Source: Janthinobacterium lividum (GTDB taxonomy: Bacteria > Pseudomonadota > Gammaproteobacteria > Burkholderiales > Burkholderiaceae_D). From it: a DNA stretch of 64,000 bases. The notes under the pieces are model-generated. The model was not told the origin of the DNA and ran no database searches. It saw nothing but the letters and a program-made list of their open reading frames with translations. Below, in pieces: positions 59,652 through 64,000 of this stretch. Each line of letters begins with the position of its first letter. Positions within the stretch are counted from its first letter, which is position 1. Position numbers and translations under genes: made by a program. The stretch lies in assembly GCF_034424625.1 (NCBI RefSeq), contig NZ_CP139976.1, positions 992,001 through 1,056,000 on the forward strand, read 5' to 3'.

Positions 59652-60446
59652 TTACTCCCCGGTCAGGCGCAAGGAAACGTCGCCGGACATGATTTCCTGC
59701 AGGCCGCCATCGGTGCGCAGCAGCAGGCGGCCAAGGTGGTCCACGCCAGCCGCCACGCCTTGCTGCAGCAATTGACCGTTGTCGAGGATTTTTACGTGCT
59801 GGCCTTGCCAGGCGTGCAGCGCGTTCCAGCGTTCGGTAAACGGTGCAAAGCCCGTGTCGTCGAATTCGGCCAGCACGCCGGCCAGGCGGCTGAGCAGGGC
59901 GGACACCAGGGTATTGCGTTCCATCTGCGCCAGCCAGGGCACGGCCGAGACGCTGCGCCCGATCTGCCGTTCCAGCGCATCGGGCATCAGCAGATTGATG
60001 CCGCAGCCGATGACGGCCCACACGCCATCGTCCGCTGCCTGTTGGGTCTCGACGAGGATGCCGGCCAGCTTGTGGCCATCCTTGAGCATATCGTTTGGCC
60101 ACTTCAGCTGCACCGGCACGCCCAGCGACGTCATGGTCTCGGCCAGCGCCACGCCGACGGCCAGCGGCAAGCCGACCAGCTGATGCAGCGGACCCTTGAA
60201 GCGCCAGGCCAGCGAAAACATCAGGCTGGCGTCCGGCTGCGACACCCACGGCCGCCCGGCGCGTCCCCGTCCGGCCGTCTGCTGGCCGGCGATGCGCAGG
60301 GTGGGGCCGGCCAGGGTGGCGCAGCGCGCCAGCAGGTCGGCGTTGGTCGATCCCGTTTCGTCGACCACCTCGATGGCCACGTGGGAGGCGCCCGTGGCGC
60401 AATGGGCGGCGATGGCCGCGCTGTTCAGGTCTGAGTGCTTCGTCAT
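59652..60446 (-). CDS. birA: Biotin-[acetyl-CoA-carboxylase] ligase, without DNA-binding domain
   Basis: This 264-residue ligase has the biotin-binding loop GRGRAGRPW, VGLPLAVGVALAETM and LKWPNDMLKDGHKLAGILVETQ, and the C-terminal SH3-like domain. It makes biotinyl-AMP and attaches biotin to AccB. The first 25 residues have no winged helix, so unlike E. coli BirA it should not repress the bio genes. It is immediately upstream of coaX. Confidence 0.93.
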   Translation of the reverse strand: MTKHSDLNSAAIAAHCATGASHVAIEVVDETGSTNADLLARCATLAGPTLRIAGQQTAGRGRAGRPWVSQPDASLMFSLAWRFKGPLHQLVGLPLAVGVALAETMTSLGVPVQLKWPNDMLKDGHKLAGILVETQQAADDGVWAVIGCGINLLMPDALERQIGRSVSAVPWLAQMERNTLVSALLSRLAGVLAEFDDTGFAPFTERWNALHAWQGQHVKILDNGQLLQQGVAAGVDHLGRLLLRTDGGLQEIMSGDVSLRLTGE

Positions 60447-60461
60447 GGGGAGAGGTTGGTT

Positions 60462-61244
60462 TTACTGGCTGCCGCCGGATGGCTTGCTGCGCGCCTTGTG
60501 CGGCGCGTTGGCGAAGGCCATGTCGTAGACGGCATTGGGCAGCGCGCGCAGCAGCTTGGCGACGACGCCCATCTGCCACGGGATCACGCGGTAGCTGTCG
60601 CCGTTGGCGATGGCGCGCGCGGCGCGCACGGCGAATTTTTCGGCCGGCATCAGGAATGGCATGCGGTAGGCATTGTGGCGCGTCATCGGCGTGTCGATGT
60701 AGCCGGGCGTGATGGTGACGACCTTGACGCCCGCCGGTTTCAATTCCAGGCGCAGCGATTCGCAGTAGCTGATGACGGCTGCCTTCGAGGCGCTGTAGGC
60801 TTCGGCGCCGGGCAGGCCGCGGATGCCGGCCACGCTGCCGATGCCTACCAGGCGCCCGCTGCCCTGGCTTTTCATGGCGGCGATGAAGGGCGCGAAGGTG
60901 GCGACGGTAGCCGTGACGTTGATGGCGATGAGGCGCGCGAAGGCGTCGAGGTCTTCCGCGTGTTCGCTCAAGGTACCGTAGGACACGCCGGCGCTGGCGA
61001 TGACGACGTCGATGCCGCCGGCATGGGCGATGAAGTCACCGGCGGCGCTTTTCAGGGCGGCGTGGTCGCATACATCGACGGCGTAGGCGCGGTGGCGTTC
61101 AGGGTGGGGCAGGGAGGCGATCAGTTGCTGCAGGGTGTCGCCACGGCGCGCCAGCAAGCCCAAATGGGCACCCTGGCGCGCGTACTGCAGCGCCAGGGCG
61201 GCGCCCAATCCGCTCGACGCGCCCGTGATGAAAACGCGATGCAT
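60462..61244 (-). CDS. Short-chain dehydrogenase/reductase
   Basis: This 260-residue classical SDR has the NAD(P) motif TGASSGLGAALA, NVTATVA, the catalytic Ser in GSVAGIRGLPG and YSASK with Tyr and Lys. PGYIDTPMTRHN follows. The DltE/YqjQ-like subclass, often acting on lipids, is plausible but the substrate is unknown. It lies 37 bases after dsbA and 15 before birA. Confidence 0.88.
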   Translation of the reverse strand: MHRVFITGASSGLGAALALQYARQGAHLGLLARRGDTLQQLIASLPHPERHRAYAVDVCDHAALKSAAGDFIAHAGGIDVVIASAGVSYGTLSEHAEDLDAFARLIAINVTATVATFAPFIAAMKSQGSGRLVGIGSVAGIRGLPGAEAYSASKAAVISYCESLRLELKPAGVKVVTITPGYIDTPMTRHNAYRMPFLMPAEKFAVRAARAIANGDSYRVIPWQMGVVAKLLRALPNAVYDMAFANAPHKARSKPSGGSQ

Positions 61245-61281
61245 CAGGCGATGCCCGGGCGCGCCAGGGAAGTGGCCATGC

Positions 61282-61953
61282 TTATTTCTTTTCCGCTTTG
61301 GCTTTCGCGACCAGCACGTCCATCACGCTGAGCGCCTGGGCGTTCAGCTGCTCTTCGTTCCTGGCCGACTTGCTGCCCTGATCGGCCTGCGAAGGCGAGG
61401 TGATGTAGCGGCCGTCGATGGCGATCATGGGCCAGAACGTCACGTTATAGCCCTGCATCATGGCGTCAGCGCGGCGCACGCGGGCCGAGACGCCCATCGA
61501 ACGGTAGGTGTCGATGAATTTCTGGCGGTCCACGCCCTGCTTGGCGACGAAATCGAATACGGCGTCGTCCGTGTTCAGGCGGTTGCGTTCCACGTGCATG
61601 GCGTGGAATACGCTGGTGTGCAGCTTGTCGACCAGGCCCATGGCTTGCAGGGTGAAGAACAAACGCTGCTGCGGCGCCACGCTGTCATCGCGCGACACGT
61701 GCACGCGCTTGAAGACGATGTTGTCGCCCTGTTTCTTGACCCAGGCCGCCAGCTGCGGTTCGAGCACGTTGCAATGCGGGCAGTAATAGGCGAAGAATTC
61801 CGTCACTTCGATTTTCTTGCCCGATTCCGTCGCCTGCGGCGTAGGCAGGGTTTCGTATTCGACGCCGTTTTTCGGCTCGGCCGGCGAGGCAGATGCGCCC
61901 ATGGCGGCGGTGCACAGGGCGGCGGCGAACAGGATTTTCTTCAGAAAACGCAT
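61282..61953 (-). CDS. dsbA: Thiol:disulfide interchange protein DsbA
   Basis: This 223-residue periplasmic thioredoxin-fold protein has a signal peptide ending GASAS (about residue 22) and the active site C58-P-H-C61 within FFAYYCPHCNVLEP. It oxidises cysteines of secreted proteins and is reoxidised by DsbB. The cis-proline position reads FWPM rather than the commoner V-P-T or T-P, which may alter substrate release. It lies 9 bases after the upstream SPOR gene. Confidence 0.92.
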   Translation of the reverse strand: MRFLKKILFAAALCTAAMGASASPAEPKNGVEYETLPTPQATESGKKIEVTEFFAYYCPHCNVLEPQLAAWVKKQGDNIVFKRVHVSRDDSVAPQQRLFFTLQAMGLVDKLHTSVFHAMHVERNRLNTDDAVFDFVAKQGVDRQKFIDTYRSMGVSARVRRADAMMQGYNVTFWPMIAIDGRYITSPSQADQGSKSARNEEQLNAQALSVMDVLVAKAKAEKK

Positions 61954-61962
61954 GCTGGTTCC

Positions 61963-62667
61963 TTATTTTTGGTTGCGGACGACGGCGACATCGATGCCGT
62001 TTTCAGACAGTTTGGTGCGTGCGCGGTTCATCGCTTCGAGCTGGTTGAACGGCCCGATACGCACGCGGTGCAGCACGCCGGCGTCGGTGCTGCGGTCGCT
62101 GATGGCCGCTTCGAAGCCGAGCAGCGCCAGTTTGCCGCGCGTGCTTTCGGCGTCCGACATGTCATGGAAGGCGCCGGCCTGCAGATAATAAATCCATTTG
62201 TCGCTGGCTGCATCGGCCTTGGCCTCTTTTGCGTCGGCCTTGGCTTGCGGCGCGGGCGCCGCTGGTGCTGCCGCCGGCGTTTTCGGCGCCGGCTTGTCCT
62301 TCAATGTACCGATCAATTCCTGCAGCGCGTCCGGCGGCGGCGCCTTCGGCTGCTGCGCTGGCGCCGGCGCAGCAGGCTGCGTTGGCGTGACGATCTCGCG
62401 CGGCTCCTTGGAGAAGTCGCGCGCCGCTTCCTTGGCTGCTTCCTTGTTGCCGTACATCGGCTTGTTCGGGTCGGCGATCTGGCCGGCCGTCGGTTCGGTC
62501 GATTTGCCGGCCTTGCCCGACTTGTCGGTGAAAGGCGAGGCGCCCTTGGTGATCACCAGGGCGACCACCACGGCAATGCCCAGGCCGATGACCAGGCCAA
62601 TGATGATGCCGACCAGGGTATTGCCCTGCTGGCGCCGGGTCGAAGAGAAACGGGAAGCGTGATTCAT
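61963..62667 (-). CDS. FtsN-like SPOR domain protein
   Basis: This 234-residue type II membrane protein has a cytoplasmic tail with RQQGN, a glycine-rich transmembrane helix (LVGIIIGLVIGLGIAVVVALVI, shown here only in part by composition), a long Ala/Pro/Lys linker (residues 45-150) and a C-terminal SPOR domain with WIYYLQAGAFHDMSDAEST and VLHRVRIGPFNQ. This layout matches FtsN, the trigger of septal synthesis, and it sits downstream of argS as FtsN-like genes often do in beta-proteobacteria. Confidence 0.85.
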   Translation of the reverse strand: MNHASRFSSTRRQQGNTLVGIIIGLVIGLGIAVVVALVITKGASPFTDKSGKAGKSTEPTAGQIADPNKPMYGNKEAAKEAARDFSKEPREIVTPTQPAAPAPAQQPKAPPPDALQELIGTLKDKPAPKTPAAAPAAPAPQAKADAKEAKADAASDKWIYYLQAGAFHDMSDAESTRGKLALLGFEAAISDRSTDAGVLHRVRIGPFNQLEAMNRARTKLSENGIDVAVVRNQK

Positions 62668-62687
62668 TGACTGTTAGACCTTCGCGA

Positions 62688-64000
62688 TTACATTTTGTTT
62701 GGCGCGGACACGCCGATCAGTGCCAGGCCGTTGCGCAGTACCTGGCGCGCGGCGATGACGAGGGCCAGGCGGGCCATCTTGACGGCTTCGTCCTCGACCA
62801 GCACTTTTTCGGCGAAGTAGAAGCTGTGCAGGTTGGCGGCCAGGTCGCGCAGGTAGAAGGCGACCTGGTGCGGGCCCAGTTCCGCTTGCGCGCGCGCCAG
62901 CATTTCCGGGTAGGCGGCCAGGGTCGCCAGCAGGGTCGCTTCGGTCGGCGCTGTCAGGGGAGACAAGTCGACGCCGGCGACCGTGCTGGCATCGCCGCCC
63001 CAGTTTTCCAGGATGCGGCAGATGCGCGCATGCGCGTACTGCACGTAATAGACCGGGTTTTCATCGGTGGTTTTCAGCGCCACGTCGACGTCGAAGACGA
63101 ATTCCGTGTCGGCCTTGCGCGAGATCAGGAAGAAGCGCACGGCGTCGCGGCCCTTGGCGATGTCACCGCCGCCCGACCATTCGATCAGGTCGCGCACGGT
63201 CACGTAGGAGCCGGCGCGCTTCGAAATCTTGACTTCTTCGCCGTCCTTCATGACGGTGACCATCTTGTGCAGCACGTAGTCGGGGTAGCCTTGCGGGATG
63301 CCCATGTCGACGGCCTGCAGGCCGGCGCGCACGCGCGCGATGGTGCCGTGGTGGTCGCTGCCCTGGATATTGATGGCCTGCACGAAGCCGCGCTGCCATT
63401 TCACCAGGTGATAGGCCACGTCAGGCACGAAATACGTGTAGGTGCCGTCCGTCTTGCGCATCACGCGGTCCTTGTCGTCGCCGAAGTCGGTGGTGCGCAG
63501 CCACAGCGCGCCATCCTGTTCGTAGGTGTGGCCCGCCTTGATCAGGGTTTCCACGGCGCTGTTGACCTTGCCGTCCGCATACAGCGACGATTCCAGATAG
63601 TAATTGTCGAACTTCACGCCAAACGCCTGCAAGTCGATGTCCTGTTCATTGCGCAGGTAGGTGACGGCGAACGGGCGGATCGAATCGATGTCTTCCACGT
63701 TGCCATTGGCCGTAGCAGGCTGGCCATCGCTGGCCGAGACCGTCTTGCCGGCCTTGAAGTCGTTGGCGATGTCGTCGATGTAGTCGCCGTTGTAGGCGGA
63801 CTCGGGCCATTCGGCGTCGCCCGGCTTGAAGCCGCGCGCGCGCGCCTGCACGGAATTGGCCAGGGTCTGGATCTGCACGCCTGCGTCGTTATAGTAGAAC
63901 TCGCGCGTCACCTGGTAGCCTTGCGCGTCGAACAGCGAGGACAGGGCGTCGCCCAGGGCTGCCTGGCGGCCGTGGCCCACGTGCAGCGGGCCGGTCGGGT
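62688..64000 (-). CDS. argS: Arginyl-tRNA synthetase, N-terminus beyond window
   Basis: About 437 C-terminal residues are present, starting at the class I HIGH motif ([20 protein letters not shown]) at the window edge. The arginyl signature continues with [11 protein letters not shown], the KMSK-like [12 protein letters not shown] and the C-terminal DALR anticodon-binding domain ([17 protein letters not shown]). It charges tRNA-Arg. The start and N-terminal Add-1 domain lie outside the window. It heads an argS-SPOR-dsbA-SDR gene run. Confidence 0.96.
   Translation of the reverse strand, partial: PTGPLHVGHGRQAALGDALSSLFDAQGYQVTREFYYNDAGVQIQTLANSVQARARGFKPGDAEWPESAYNGDYIDDIANDFKAGKTVSASDGQPATANGNVEDIDSIRPFAVTYLRNEQDIDLQAFGVKFDNYYLESSLYADGKVNSAVETLIKAGHTYEQDGALWLRTTDFGDDKDRVMRKTDGTYTYFVPDVAYHLVKWQRGFVQAINIQGSDHHGTIARVRAGLQAVDMGIPQGYPDYVLHKMVTVMKDGEEVKISKRAGSYVTVRDLIEWSGGGDIAKGRDAVRFFLISRKADTEFVFDVDVALKTTDENPVYYVQYAHARICRILENWGGDASTVAGVDLSPLTAPTEATLLATLAAYPEMLARAQAELGPHQVAFYLRDLAANLHSFYFAEKVLVEDEAVKMARLALVIAARQVLRNGLALIGVSAPNKM

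Overview
This 64 kb window is a typical chromosomal segment of a beta-proteobacterium. Gene content, high-GC codon use and the 16S rRNA fit Oxalobacteraceae, most likely Janthinobacterium or a close relative; this placement is an inference from recognising the 16S, since no database search was run. Nearly all DNA is accounted for by housekeeping genes. I see no prophage, insertion sequence, CRISPR array, toxin-antitoxin or secretion cluster, and I did not find a coherent undescribed multi-gene system. The most interesting signals are in non-coding DNA and gene junctions.

Layout: 0-6.4 kb holds the 3' part of a molybdenum hydroxylase large subunit, a MocA-type nucleotidyltransferase, an M61 PDZ peptidase, a membrane diguanylate cyclase and a small TonB-like lipoprotein. 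6.4-12.1 kb (minus strand) is rpe-gph-trpE-trpG-trpD-trpC, with a Trp-rich leader ORF and a candidate attenuator before trpE. 12.2-16.8 kb holds apaG, a 48-residue membrane protein back to back with mltA, a universal stress protein behind two FNR/ANR-type boxes, an MFS exporter and an enoyl-CoA hydratase. 16.8-22.8 kb is a complete rRNA operon: 16S, tRNA-Ile(GAT), tRNA-Ala(TGC), 23S, 5S, then a second 5S with its own promoter-like element and terminator.

22.8-28.8 kb holds a DUF1840 protein, a lipoprotein, comM, ubiK and a nitrogen-regulated outer-membrane protein-glnK-amtB unit with a sigma-54 promoter and an upstream NtrC site. 28.9-33.9 kb couples glutathione synthesis (gshA, gshB) to a soluble PTS phosphorelay (EIIA-HPr-EI). 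34-38.9 kb is metX-metW-MFS-M48 peptidase-pseudouridine synthase, with a hairpin-rich leader before metX. 38.9-47.3 kb is a looser accessory stretch: xth, pyrE, a mini-GNAT, a TauE/SafE exporter divergent from a LysR regulator, an alpha/beta hydrolase, small membrane/secreted proteins of unknown role, a Gfo/Idh/MocA oxidoreductase and a BlaI-M56 regulatory pair.

47.4-51 kb is gatCAB, interrupted by a 124 bp imperfect palindrome between gatC and gatA. 51.3-58.2 kb is the cell-elongation cluster mreBCD-mrdA(PBP2)-mrdB(RodA)-rlpA. 58.2-64 kb (minus strand) holds argS (cut by the window edge), an FtsN-like SPOR protein, dsbA, an SDR, birA without its DNA-binding domain, coaX and a second SPOR protein. 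Several pairs are translationally coupled by TGATG/ATGA overlaps, and two gene pairs overlap convergently.
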